This document shows positions 1 to 8,303 of a DNA stretch of 15,769 nt, piece by piece. The stretch's first letter is position 1. Every line of letters begins with the position of its first letter. The notes under the pieces were generated by a model, which saw only the letters and a program-made list of their open reading frames with translations, did not search any database and was not told where the DNA came from. The DNA comes from DASYHS01 sp035998295 (GTDB lineage: Bacteria > Pseudomonadota > Alphaproteobacteria > Azospirillales > Azospirillaceae). The stretch lies in contig NZ_DASYHS010000280.1 of assembly GCF_035998295.1 (NCBI RefSeq), forward strand, positions 1 through 15,769, written 5' to 3'. The translations under genes were made by a program, and so were the position numbers.

Positions 1-86
1 GGGACATCTACATGCGAAAGTGACGTGATCCTCTCCACGTTTCGCTGTTTGCCCGGGACCGATCAACACAGCCGAAGGAGAGCTTC

Positions 87-620
87 ATGACGAAGACCAG
101 CACCCTGGCGCTCGCAGTCGCCCTGGCTCTGAGCGCCGGAAGCGTCCACGCGCAGGAGTACCGCGACTGGGATACCGATGCCAGCGGCACCATCGGCGAG
201 AGCGAGTTCATGGCCGGTGCCGGCGAAACCGGCGCGTTCGGCGAGTGGGATGCCGACAGCGACGGTCTCATCGCCGAGAACGAATTCCAGGGCGGCCTCT
301 ACAACACCTGGGACGATGACGAGAACGACGAGCTGACCGAGGCCGAGTTCACCGAGGGCTGGAACACCTGGTACGGCGATACCGAGGTCAGCTACGGCGA
401 GTGGGACGGGGACGGCAGCGGCGCGCTGTCCGAGGAAGAGTTCGGTGCCGGCATCGCCGACGCCGGCGTGTACTCGCAGTGGGAGTCCGACGAGACCGCC
501 GGGCTGAACGAGGAAGAGTTCTACGGCGGCGCCTACGGCACCGTCGACGCCGATGACGACGGCGAGCTCGCCGAGGCCGAGTACGGCGAGTACGAGGAAG
601 ACGACGACTGGCTGTTCTGA
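87..620 (+). CDS. Secreted acidic six-EF-hand protein (first of a tandem pair)
   Basis: 177 aa. Residues 1-22 form a signal peptide (KT near the start, an Ala/Leu-rich core, VHA before the probable cleavage at Ala22), so the mature protein is probably periplasmic or secreted. The rest is very Asp/Glu-rich and carries six EF-hand-like calcium loops at about residues 29-40, 55-66, 76-87, 107-118, 133-144 and 154-165. Loops 1, 2, 4 and 6 fit DxDxxGxϕxxxE well. Loop 3 has Asp instead of Gly at position 6. Loop 5 starts with Glu and is degenerate. A Trp stands directly before loops 1-5. The loops fall into two halves of three, offset by 78 residues, so the protein is an internal duplication. The C-terminus is DDDWLF. 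The ATG at 87 has AAGGAG six bases upstream. The next gene is a diverged paralogue. Calcium binding or buffering is inferred from the loops; the biological role is unknown. Confidence 0.85.
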   Translation: MTKTSTLALAVALALSAGSVHAQEYRDWDTDASGTIGESEFMAGAGETGAFGEWDADSDGLIAENEFQGGLYNTWDDDENDELTEAEFTEGWNTWYGDTEVSYGEWDGDGSGALSEEEFGAGIADAGVYSQWESDETAGLNEEEFYGGAYGTVDADDDGELAEAEYGEYEEDDDWLF

Positions 621-637
621 CGACCGTGCGATCGCAT

Positions 638-661
638 GCCGCGCATCACCCGATGCGCGGC
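638..661 (+). promoter_or_regulatory. Perfect 10-bp hairpin between the two EF-hand genes
   Basis: Arm 638-647 (GCCGCGCATC) pairs fully with 652-661 (GATGCGCGGC) around the loop ACCC. No T-run follows, so it is not a classical terminator. It starts 17 bases after the stop of the first EF-hand gene and ends 39 bases before the start of the second. It could act as an RNA-stability or processing element, or as a partial attenuator that sets different levels for the two proteins. The structure is seen in the sequence; the function is inference. Confidence 0.5.
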
Positions 662-700
662 CTCCCTCGTGACCATTCGAAGCCAGACGGAGACCGAACG

Positions 701-1252
701 ATGAAGACCGCCATCACCGCATTCACCCTCGCCCTGCTGCTCTCGACCGCGCCGGCCGGCGCGCAGACCAGCGCCTCGGCCGGCGCGCAGGCGGGCTGGG
801 ACACCTGGGACGCCGACACCAGCGGCGCCATCTCGCAGGAGGAGTTCCGCTCGAAGGCCGAGGAGACCGGCCTGTTCGGCATCTGGGACGAGAACGACGA
901 CGACCAGATCAGTTCCGAGGAGTACGGCGGCGGCCTGTTCTCGGTGCTGGACGACGACGATGACGGCTCCCTCACCGTTTCGGAATGGGACGAGGGGATC
1001 GACCGGATCTTCGGCGAACAGGCGGCCAATCTCGAAACCTCGGCCTGGGACGACGACGGCGACGGCACGATCACCCGCGAGGAGTTCAACGAGCAGATCG
1101 GCGAGGCCGGCCTGTTCGCGTCGATGGAGCCGGGCGATGACGAGCAGCTGGGCCAGGACGAGTTCCTGGGCGGGCTGTTCGACACGGCCGACGCCGACGA
1201 CGACGAGGAAGTCTCGAACGACGAGTTCATGTTCGACGATTTCCTGTTCTGA
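701..1252 (+). CDS. Secreted acidic six-EF-hand protein (second of a tandem pair)
   Basis: 183 aa from the ATG at 701, chosen because a signal peptide begins there (MKTAITAF, a Leu-rich core, AGA|QT cleavage after about residue 21) and GGAGA lies 7 bases upstream. An in-frame start at 626 would put 25 non-signal residues in front. Six EF-hand-like loops lie at about residues 37-48, 63-74, 84-95, 117-128, 143-154 and 164-175. The fifth (EPGDDEQLGQDE) is the most degenerate, matching the weak fifth loop of the upstream paralogue. The halves repeat with an offset of 80 residues and the same 26/21 spacing between loops. Linkers share a pattern such as ETGLFGIWD or GGLFSVLD. The C-terminus is FDDFLF, echoing the DWLF end of its neighbour. 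It is probably a calcium-binding secreted protein co-transcribed with the upstream gene; the precise role is unknown. Confidence 0.83.
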   Translation: MKTAITAFTLALLLSTAPAGAQTSASAGAQAGWDTWDADTSGAISQEEFRSKAEETGLFGIWDENDDDQISSEEYGGGLFSVLDDDDDGSLTVSEWDEGIDRIFGEQAANLETSAWDDDGDGTITREEFNEQIGEAGLFASMEPGDDEQLGQDEFLGGLFDTADADDDEEVSNDEFMFDDFLF

Positions 1253-1271
1253 GCGCGGACCGGGAACGAAA

Positions 1272-1307
1272 CGGGGCGCCCCTCGCGGGGCGCCCCTATT
1301 TTTTTTT
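1272..1307 (+). terminator. Strong intrinsic terminator after the EF-hand genes
   Basis: A perfect 10-bp stem (1273-1282 GGGGCGCCCC against 1287-1296, itself palindromic) with loop TCGC is followed by TA and an unbroken run of nine T (1299-1307). This is a textbook Rho-independent terminator on the plus strand. The T-run is only on this side, so the convergent ppdK transcript meets the hairpin without a U-tract. Confidence 0.93.
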
Positions 1308-1327
1308 CCGAACGACGGGACGCTTGC

Positions 1328-4021
1328 TCAGTCGCGCCCGACGCGCTCGCCGGCCAGCGTCGCCTGGGCGGCGGCGAGACGGGCGATCGGGACGCGGTAG
1401 GGCGAGCAGGAGACGTAGTCGAGGCCGACTTGCTCGCAGAAGCGGATCGAGGACGGGTCGCCCCCGTGCTCGCCGCAGATGCCGAGCTTGACGTCGGGCC
1501 GGGTCTCCCGGCCGCGCGAGACCGCGAGGCGCACCAGCTCGCCCACCCCCTCCTGGTCGAGGCTCACGAAGGGGTCGTGCTCCAGGATGCCGTGGCGCTG
1601 GTAGTCCGGCAGGAAGCTCGCCGCGTCGTCGCGGGAGATGCCGAAGGTCGTCTGCGTCAGGTCGTTGGTGCCGAAGCTGAAGAACTCCGCGCTGGCGGCG
1701 ATGTCGCCGGCGCGCAGTGCTGCGCGCGGCAGCTCGATCATGGTGCCGACGAGATAGTCGATCCTGCGTCCGGACGCCTGCATCACCTCGCCCGCGACGC
1801 GGTCGATCACCGCCTTCAGGATGTCCAGCTCCTTGCGGGAGCCGACCAGCGGGATCATGATCTCCGGCGTCACCGTCTCGCCGCTGTCGCGGAACACCTC
1901 GACCGCCGCCTCGAAGATCGCGCGGGCCTGCATCTCGTAGATCTCGGGATAGGAGATGCCGAGCCGGCAGCCGCGATGGCCGAGCATCGGGTTCGCTTCG
2001 TGGAGCTGCAGCGCGCGATGGCGGACCCGCGGGGCGTCGATGCCGGCGGCGGCGGCCACCTCCGCCATCTCCTCCTCGGTGTTGGGCAGGAACTCGTGCA
2101 GCGGCGGGTCGAGCAGGCGGATCGTGACCGGCAGCCCCTTCATGATCCCGAACAGCTCGACGAAGTCGCGGCGCTGCATCGGCTCGATCTTGGCCAGCGC
2201 CGCGCGGCGGCCGGCCTCGTCCTCGGCCAGGATCATCTCGCGCACGGCGACGATGCGGTCGGTGTCGAAGAACATGTGCTCGGTCCGGCACAGGCCGATG
2301 CCCTCGGCCCCGAACCGCACCGCGGTGCGCGCGTCCAGCGGCGTCTCGGCGTTGGTGCGCACCCTCATCCGCCGGATGCCGTCCGCCCAGCCCATCAGGG
2401 TCGCGAAGTCGCCCGACAGCTCGGGCTGGATCGTCGGCACCTCGCCCAGCATCACCTCGCCGGTCGAGCCGTCGATGGTCACGACGTCGCCGGCCTTGAT
2501 CGTGACGCCGCGCACCATCACGGTCTGGCCCTTGTAGTCGACGCGCAGCTCGCCGGCGCCGGCGACGCAGGCCCGGCCCATGCCGCGGGCGACGACGGCC
2601 GCGTGGCTGGTCATGCCGCCGCGCGTCGTCAGGATACCCCTGGCGGCGTGCATGCCGTGGATGTCCTCGGGGCTGGTCTCGATCCGGCACAAGATCACCG
2701 CCTCGCCCATCTCCGACAGGCTCTCCGCCTCGTCGGCGCTGAAGACGAGCTTGCCGGACGCCGCACCCGGCGAGGCCGGCAGGCCGCGCGCGATCACGGT
2801 GCGCTGCGCCTTGGGATCGAGCGTCGGGTGCAGGAGCTGGTCGAGGGAGGACGGCTCGATGCGCCGGACCGCCTCCTCGCGCGTGACCACGCCCTCGGCG
2901 CACAGGTCGACCGCGATCTTGAGGGCGGCCGCGGCCGTGCGCTTGCCGGTGCGGGTCTGCAGCATGTACAGCTTGCCCTGCTGCACCGTGAACTCGATGT
3001 CCTGCATGTCGCGGTAGTGCCGCTCCAGGCGCAGGCGCACCGCGTCGAGCTGGGCGAACACCTCGGGCATCACCTCCTCCATCGCGGGGAGGTCAGACTT
3101 GTTCGCGAGCTTGCCCGCCACCGTCAGGTGCTGGGGCGTGCGGATGCCGGCGACGACGTCCTCGCCCTGGGCGTTCACGAGATACTCGCCATAGAAGCGG
3201 TTCTCGCCGGTCGAGGGATCGCGCGTGAAGGCGACGCCGGTCGCGCAGTCCTCGCCCATGTTGCCGAACACCATGGCCTGGACGTTGACGGCCGTGCCCC
3301 AGTCGGCGGGGATGTCGTGCAGGCGCCGGTAGGTGATCGCGCGCTGGTTCATCCAGGAGCCGAACACCGCGCCGATCGCGCCCCAGAGCTGCTCGTGGAC
3401 GTCCTGGGGGAAGGGCCGGCCGAGCGCGTGGGCGACCGCCTTCTTGTAGTCCTGGACCACCGCCTGCCAGTCGGCGGACGTCATCTCGGTGTCGAGGGTG
3501 ATGTCGCGGTCGCGCTTGGCGTGCTCCAGGATCTCCTCGAAATGGTGGTGGTCGACGCCCAGCACGACGTTGCCGTACATCTGGATGAAGCGGCGGTAGC
3601 TGTCGAAGGCGAAGCGCTCGTCGCCGGAACGCCGGGCCAGGCCGCGCACCGTCTCGTCGTTGAGGCCGAGGTTCAGGACGGTGTCCATCATGCCCGGCAT
3701 CGAGGCGCGAGCACCCGAGCGCACCGAGACCAGCAGCGGGTCGGCGGCGTCGCCGAAGCGGCTGCCGATGCTGCGCTCGACGTCGGCCAGCGCCGCCTCG
3801 ACCTGGGTCTTCAGGTCGGCGGGATAGCTGCGGCCGTTGGCGTAGTAATAGGTGCAGACCTCGGTCGTGATGGTGAAGCCCGCCGGAACCGGCAGTCCCA
3901 GATTGCTCATCTCGGCGAGGTTCGCGCCCTTGCCGCCGAGCAGGTTCTTCATGTCGGCCCGGCCTTGCGCCTTGCCGTCGCCGAAGCTGTAGACCCAGCG
4001 GGTGGTCGCCTGGCTTTCCAT
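1328..4021 (-). CDS. ppdK: Pyruvate, phosphate dikinase
   Basis: Interconverts pyruvate + ATP + phosphate with PEP + AMP + PPi in the cytoplasm. The order is the classic one: an N-terminal ATP-grasp nucleotide-binding domain (start near KNLLGGKGANLAEM; SVRSGARASMPGMMDT), a central phosphohistidine domain with the swivelling His in GGMTSHAAVVARG (about residue 473), and a C-terminal PEP/pyruvate TIM barrel ending with the catalytic Cys in GICGEHGGDP (about residue 849). About 897 aa is the usual bacterial length. The chosen ATG (4021) has GAGG ten bases upstream. An ATG at 4030 has that same GAGG too close, and the longest possible start is a TTG at 4057, just past the glyS stop. It is the last gene of a glyQ-glyS-ppdK run, an order I recall as common in alphaproteobacteria. 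The physiological direction cannot be read from sequence. Confidence 0.96.
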   Translation of the reverse strand: MESQATTRWVYSFGDGKAQGRADMKNLLGGKGANLAEMSNLGLPVPAGFTITTEVCTYYYANGRSYPADLKTQVEAALADVERSIGSRFGDAADPLLVSVRSGARASMPGMMDTVLNLGLNDETVRGLARRSGDERFAFDSYRRFIQMYGNVVLGVDHHHFEEILEHAKRDRDITLDTEMTSADWQAVVQDYKKAVAHALGRPFPQDVHEQLWGAIGAVFGSWMNQRAITYRRLHDIPADWGTAVNVQAMVFGNMGEDCATGVAFTRDPSTGENRFYGEYLVNAQGEDVVAGIRTPQHLTVAGKLANKSDLPAMEEVMPEVFAQLDAVRLRLERHYRDMQDIEFTVQQGKLYMLQTRTGKRTAAAALKIAVDLCAEGVVTREEAVRRIEPSSLDQLLHPTLDPKAQRTVIARGLPASPGAASGKLVFSADEAESLSEMGEAVILCRIETSPEDIHGMHAARGILTTRGGMTSHAAVVARGMGRACVAGAGELRVDYKGQTVMVRGVTIKAGDVVTIDGSTGEVMLGEVPTIQPELSGDFATLMGWADGIRRMRVRTNAETPLDARTAVRFGAEGIGLCRTEHMFFDTDRIVAVREMILAEDEAGRRAALAKIEPMQRRDFVELFGIMKGLPVTIRLLDPPLHEFLPNTEEEMAEVAAAAGIDAPRVRHRALQLHEANPMLGHRGCRLGISYPEIYEMQARAIFEAAVEVFRDSGETVTPEIMIPLVGSRKELDILKAVIDRVAGEVMQASGRRIDYLVGTMIELPRAALRAGDIAASAEFFSFGTNDLTQTTFGISRDDAASFLPDYQRHGILEHDPFVSLDQEGVGELVRLAVSRGRETRPDVKLGICGEHGGDPSSIRFCEQVGLDYVSCSPYRVPIARLAAAQATLAGERVGRD

Positions 4022-4058
4022 CGTCGTCATTCCTCGGTCCGCCCCGTTTCCGTCCAAT

Positions 4059-6182
4059 CTATCCCTCGATCCGCGAGAAGTCCGCGACCTGGTCCAGGGT
4101 CGCCCGGATCTGCCCCAGGAGCCGCAGCCGGTTCGCGCGCAGATCGGCCCGGTCGGTGTTGACCGTGACCCGGTCGAAGAACGCGTCCACGGGCTCCCGG
4201 AGCCGCGCCATCGCGGCCATGCATCCGGAAAAGTCCTCGCGCGCCAGCAGGGGTACCGCCGTCCGCTCGGCCTCGCCCAGGGCCGCGAAGAGGGCCTTCT
4301 CCTCCGGCTGCTCCAGGAGGGAGGCCTCGGGGGCCTCGCCCTCGTAGGCGCGGCCGTCCTTCTTCTCCTCGATGCGCACGATGTTGGAGGCGCGCCGGTA
4401 GGCGGTCAGCAGGTTGGCGCCGTCCTCGGTCGCGAGCAGCGCCTGCAGCGCGTCGACGCGCGCCAGCAGGCGCACGAGGTCGTCCTCTCCGCCGAGCGCG
4501 AACACCGCGTCGACGAGGTCGTGGCGCACGCCGCGGTCGCGCAGGACCACCTTCAGCCGGTCGGCGAAGAAGTCAAGGAGCTGGCCCGCCACCTCCGCCC
4601 CCGGCGCCAGCCCGTCGGCGCGGTGGAGCTGGTGGGCGGCGGCGAAGGCGTCGAGCAGGCGCAGCCGCAGCCCGTTCTCGACCACGAGGCGGATCGCGCC
4701 CAGTGCCGCGCGGCGCAGCGCGAACGGGTCCTTGGAGCCGGTCGGCCGCTCGCCGACCGCGAAGAAGCCGACCAGCGTGTCGAGCTTGTCGGCGAGCGCC
4801 ACCGCCACCGAGGCGGGGGCGGTCGGGCAGGCGTCGGCGGGGCCGAGCGGCCGGTAGTGGGCTGCGACCGCGTCGGCCACCTCCGCCGGCTCGCCCTGGG
4901 CGAGCGCGTAGTAGCGGCCCATGACGCCCTGCAGCTCGGGGAACTCCCCGACCATGCCGGTCACGAGGTCGGCCTTGGCCAGCCGGGCCGCGGCACGCAC
5001 CCGGTCGGGGTCGGCGCCGGGGACGGCGCCGGCCAGGTCGGCCGCCAGCGTCTCCAGCCGCGACACCTTGTCGGCGAGCGTGCCGAGGCGCGCGTGGAAG
5101 ACGATGTCGGCCAGCGCCGGCACGCGTTCCTCCAGGCGCTGCCTGCGGTCTTGGTCCCAGAAGAACTTGGCGTCCGACAGCCGGGCGCGCAGCACGCGCT
5201 CGTTGCCGCCGACGATCACCGCGCCGCCGTCGGCCGGCACCGTGTTGGCCGCGACCAGGAAGCGGGAGGCCAGCGCCCCGTCGGCCCCGGACAGGGCGAA
5301 GTAGCGCTGGTGCGTGCGCATCGAGGTGACCAGCACCTCCGGCGGCACGTCCATGAACGCCTCGTCGATGCGGCCGGCGAACAGGACCGGCCATTCGACC
5401 AGCCCGGCCACCTCGTCGAGAAGGCCGGGATCGTCGACCAGCGACAGCCCCTCGCGCGCGGCCAGGCGCTGCGCCTCGGCCAGGACCAGGGAGCGGCGCT
5501 CCTCGCGGTCGAGGACGACGAAGGCGTCGCGCAGCTTCTCGCGGTAATCGGCGTAGCCGGTCACGCGGATGGGTGCCGGCGCCAGGAAGCGGTGCCCGCG
5601 CGTCGCGTCGCCATAGGGCCGGTCGCCGCCGTCGGCGCGCCAGCCCGGCTGCGCGCCGCCGTCGGCCCGGCCGAGCGAGAGCCCGCCCGCGAGCACCTCG
5701 CCGTCGAACAGGGCCAGGATCGAGTGCAGCGGCCGCACCCAGCGCAACGCATGGCCGGCCCAGCGCATCGACTTGGGCCAGGGCATCGCCAGGATCGCCT
5801 CGGCCAGCAGGCCGGGGAGGATGTCGGCGGTGCGCCGCCCCTCCTTGCGCAGGACGGCGAAGTAGAAGACGCCCTTGCCGGTGTCGCGCTGCTCGCACTG
5901 CTCGAGGGTGACGCCGGCGCTCTTCAGGAAGCCTTCGAGGGCGGCGGGCGGGGCGCCGACGCGCGGGCCGCGGCGCTCCTCGTCCACGGCCGCCTGCTCG
6001 ACCGGCAGCCCGTCGACCGCCAGCACGAGGCGGCGCGGCGTCACATGCGCCTCGGCCGTGGCGTGGGCCAGGCCCTCGGCGGCGAGGCGCTCGGTCACGA
6101 GGCGGCGGAAATCCTCGGCCGCCTTCGCCTGCATGCGCGCCGGGATCTCTTCGGAGAGGAGTTCGATCAGGAGTTCGGCCAT
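4059..6182 (-). CDS. glyS: Glycyl-tRNA synthetase beta subunit
   Basis: Large subunit of the heterotetrameric bacterial glycyl-tRNA synthetase, which charges tRNA-Gly and mainly supplies tRNA recognition. 707 aa, close to the usual size of about 690. Recognisable parts are the N-terminal LLIELLSEEIPARM, the family motif DPFALRRAALG at about residues 485-495, AYRRASNIVRI at about 594-604 in the C-terminal DALR-type anticodon-binding region, and PVDAFFD...NTDRADLRANRL at about 664-690. It starts 22 bases after the glyQ stop and ends 37 bases before the chosen ppdK start, so the three are probably co-transcribed. Long open frames on the opposite strand here are shadows of the GC-rich codon use. 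Confidence 0.97.
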   Translation of the reverse strand: MAELLIELLSEEIPARMQAKAAEDFRRLVTERLAAEGLAHATAEAHVTPRRLVLAVDGLPVEQAAVDEERRGPRVGAPPAALEGFLKSAGVTLEQCEQRDTGKGVFYFAVLRKEGRRTADILPGLLAEAILAMPWPKSMRWAGHALRWVRPLHSILALFDGEVLAGGLSLGRADGGAQPGWRADGGDRPYGDATRGHRFLAPAPIRVTGYADYREKLRDAFVVLDREERRSLVLAEAQRLAAREGLSLVDDPGLLDEVAGLVEWPVLFAGRIDEAFMDVPPEVLVTSMRTHQRYFALSGADGALASRFLVAANTVPADGGAVIVGGNERVLRARLSDAKFFWDQDRRQRLEERVPALADIVFHARLGTLADKVSRLETLAADLAGAVPGADPDRVRAAARLAKADLVTGMVGEFPELQGVMGRYYALAQGEPAEVADAVAAHYRPLGPADACPTAPASVAVALADKLDTLVGFFAVGERPTGSKDPFALRRAALGAIRLVVENGLRLRLLDAFAAAHQLHRADGLAPGAEVAGQLLDFFADRLKVVLRDRGVRHDLVDAVFALGGEDDLVRLLARVDALQALLATEDGANLLTAYRRASNIVRIEEKKDGRAYEGEAPEASLLEQPEEKALFAALGEAERTAVPLLAREDFSGCMAAMARLREPVDAFFDRVTVNTDRADLRANRLRLLGQIRATLDQVADFSRIEG

Positions 6183-6204
6183 CTGTCCGGTCTTCTTCTT
6201 CCCG

Positions 6205-7113
6205 CTACGCCGCCCGGCCGCTTGCGCCGGAGAGCCAGACCTCGCAGCAGGCGCGCGCGAGCGTGCGCACGCGGCCGATATAGGCCGCCCGCTCGACCAC
6301 GCTGATGACGCCGCGCGCGTCCAGCAGGTTGAAGACGTGGCCGGCCTTCAGGCAGTACTCGTAGGCCGGCAGCGCCAGGCCGGCGGCGAGCAGGGTCTTG
6401 CACTCGGCCTCGAAATCGGCGAAGTGGCGGAACAGCCGCTCGACGCCGGAATGCTCGAACGTGTAGGCGGAATGCTCGTACTCGGCCCGGCGGAACACGT
6501 CGCCATAGGTGAAGCCGGCGCCGTTGAAGTCGAGGTCGTAGACGTTCTCGATGCCCTGGATGTACATCGCGAGGCGCTCGAGCCCGTAGGTCAGCTCGAC
6601 CGCGACGGGGTTGCAGTCGAAACCGCCGAGCTGCTGGAAATAGGTGAACTGCGTCACCTCCATGCCGTCGCACCAGACCTCCCAGCCGAGGCCCCAGGCG
6701 CCGAGCGTCGGGTTCTCCCAGTCGTCCTCGACGAAGCGCAGGTCGTGGACCGCGGGGTCGATGCCGAGCGCGTACAGGCTCTCCAGGTACAGCTCCTGCA
6801 CGTTCTCGGGCGAGGGCTTGAGGACGACCTGGAACTGGTGGTGCTGGTACAGGCGGTTCGGGTTGTCGCCGTAGCGGCCGTCCTTGGGCCGGCGCGAGGG
6901 CTGGACATACGCGGTCCGCCAGGGGTCCGGCCCGAGCGTGCGCAGGGTCGTCGCGGGGTGCGAGGTGCCGGCGCCGACCTCGATGTCGTAGGGCTGCAGG
7001 ATCACGCAGCCATGGCGCGACCAGTAGTCCTGAAGCCGGAGTATCAGCCCCTGGAAGCCCAGGGGCCGCCCATCCGACCCGCGAGCAGCCGGGGGCGCGC
7101 TGGAAGGCGCCAT
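6205..7113 (-). CDS. glyQ: Glycyl-tRNA synthetase alpha subunit
   Basis: Catalytic small subunit of the alpha2beta2 glycyl-tRNA synthetase; it activates glycine with ATP. 302 aa. Conserved blocks are FQGLILRLQDYW (about 20-31), QPYDIEVGAGTSHPATTLR (40-58), KDGRYGDNPNRLYQHHQFQ (77-95) and TYGLERLAMYIQGI (175-188). The N-terminus carries about 18 low-complexity residues before FQGLI, slightly more than most family members. No good Shine-Dalgarno sequence precedes the ATG at 7113, but no better in-frame start exists. It is the first gene of the glyQ-glyS-ppdK run. The 60 bases up to gmd should hold its promoter, though I could not identify a convincing -35/-10 pair there. Confidence 0.97.
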   Translation of the reverse strand: MAPSSAPPAARGSDGRPLGFQGLILRLQDYWSRHGCVILQPYDIEVGAGTSHPATTLRTLGPDPWRTAYVQPSRRPKDGRYGDNPNRLYQHHQFQVVLKPSPENVQELYLESLYALGIDPAVHDLRFVEDDWENPTLGAWGLGWEVWCDGMEVTQFTYFQQLGGFDCNPVAVELTYGLERLAMYIQGIENVYDLDFNGAGFTYGDVFRRAEYEHSAYTFEHSGVERLFRHFADFEAECKTLLAAGLALPAYEYCLKAGHVFNLLDARGVISVVERAAYIGRVRTLARACCEVWLSGASGRAA

Positions 7114-7173
7114 CGGATCACGCTTTTGCTTATGTTGCAGTGCGCCGAACGATACGCGCGCCTCCTGCGGGAA

Positions 7174-8292
7174 TCAAGTGCGGGGGACGGCGCCTTCCGG
7201 GATAGGTGCAGTGCAAAAGGCGGCCGGGATTTCCCGGGGCGGGCGCAGCGGCGCGGGGTCGAGGTCGGCGAGGTCGCAGGCCACCATCTCGCGCACCAGC
7301 TCGGCGAAGCCGGTCCGCGGCCGCCAGCCGAGCCGCTCGCGCGCCTTGGCGGCGTCGCCGACCAGCCGCTCCACCTCCGCCGGGCGGAACAGCGCCGGGT
7401 CGACCGCCACCAGCACCTCGCCGGTGCGCGCGTCGAGCCCGCGCTCGTCGAGGCCCCGGCCGTGCCAGGCCAGGCGCCGTCCGGTCTCGGCGAAGGCCGC
7501 CTCGACGAAGTCGCGCACGCTGTGCGAGCGGCCGGTCGCGAGCACGTAGTCGTCCGGCGCCGGCTGCTGGAGCATCAGCCACATCCCCTCCACGTAGTCC
7601 CGGACATGGCCCCAGTCGCGCCGCGCCTCCAGGTTGCCCAGCACCAGCCGGCGCGCGAGCCCGTGATGGATGGCCGCGACGCCGCGCGTGATGCGGCGCG
7701 TCACGAACGCCTCGCCGCGCGTCGGGCCCTCGTGATTGAACAGGATGCCGTTGCACGCGAACAGGCCGTGGGCGCGCCGGTAGATCGCCGTTACCGCATG
7801 CGCGAACTGCTTGGCCGCGGCGTAGGGGCTGACCGGGGCGAAGGGTGTCGTCTCGCGCTGCGGCACCTCCGCCCCGTCGCCGAACAGCTCCGAGGTCGAC
7901 GCCTGGTAGAAGCGCGCCGTCGGCGCGAGCCCGGCGGCGCGGATCGCCTCCAGCAGGCGCAGCGGCCCGAGTGCTCCCACCTCGGCCGTGTGCTCGGGCA
8001 CCTCGAAGCTGAGATGGACGTGGCTCTGGGCCGCGAGGTTGTAGACCTCGTCCGGGCGCAGCCGCCGGAGCAGCCGGTCGAGCCCGGGCCCGTCGAGCAG
8101 ATCGCCGAAATGCAGCTCCAGCGGGGCGCCGCTGCCGGGCGGCCCCGCGTGCAGATGGGCGAGGCGGCCGCCGCGCGCCTCGGCCGGCCGGCGCGTCAGC
8201 CCGTGCACCCGGTAGCCCCGGGCCAGCAGGAACTCCGCCAGGCAGGCGCCGTCCTGGCCGGTAACCCCCGTGATCAGCGCAACCTTCCCCAC
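7174..8292 (-). CDS. gmd: GDP-mannose 4,6-dehydratase
   Basis: First step of GDP-L-fucose (or GDP-rhamnose/perosamine-type) synthesis: GDP-mannose to GDP-4-keto-6-deoxymannose. 372 aa, an extended SDR enzyme. It shows the NADP-binding GVTGQDG (residues 9-15), the catalytic region STSELFG (132-138) and the YAAAK Tyr157/Lys161 pair. Two family blocks follow: NHEGPTRGEAFVTRRIT (usual form NHESPRRGETFVTRKIT, so two substitutions) and RDWGHVRDYVEGMW. The start is a GTG at 8292 with GGAGG ten bases upstream. The open frame runs much further upstream, but that part is the complement of other sequence and has no homology. The partner fcl lies at 10399, separated by two regulators, which makes GDP-L-fucose the likely product. 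A hairpin overlaps its ribosome-binding site. Confidence 0.93.
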   Translation of the reverse strand: MGKVALITGVTGQDGACLAEFLLARGYRVHGLTRRPAEARGGRLAHLHAGPPGSGAPLELHFGDLLDGPGLDRLLRRLRPDEVYNLAAQSHVHLSFEVPEHTAEVGALGPLRLLEAIRAAGLAPTARFYQASTSELFGDGAEVPQRETTPFAPVSPYAAAKQFAHAVTAIYRRAHGLFACNGILFNHEGPTRGEAFVTRRITRGVAAIHHGLARRLVLGNLEARRDWGHVRDYVEGMWLMLQQPAPDDYVLATGRSHSVRDFVEAAFAETGRRLAWHGRGLDERGLDARTGEVLVAVDPALFRPAEVERLVGDAAKARERLGWRPRTGFAELVREMVACDLADLDPAPLRPPREIPAAFCTAPIPEGAVPRT

Positions 8293-8303
8293 GTCTCTCG
8301 ATC

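Noticed and set aside
23..40. ACGTG...CACGT inverted repeat upstream of the first EF-hand gene
   Set aside because: Only five bases per arm with an 8-base spacer, and no -35/-10 pair could be fixed around it; too weak to call.
626..700. Earlier GTG start for the second EF-hand protein
   Set aside because: It would bury the signal peptide 25 residues in and would place the intercistronic hairpin inside the coding region; the ATG at 701 has its own ribosome site.
1430..4162. 910-residue open frame antisense to ppdK, with similar giant frames at 4002-6305 and 5875-8808
   Set aside because: They lie opposite strongly conserved ppdK, glyS and glyQ, have repetitive His/Arg/Ala/Gly-rich composition without domains, and are what third-position GC bias produces on the reverse strand.
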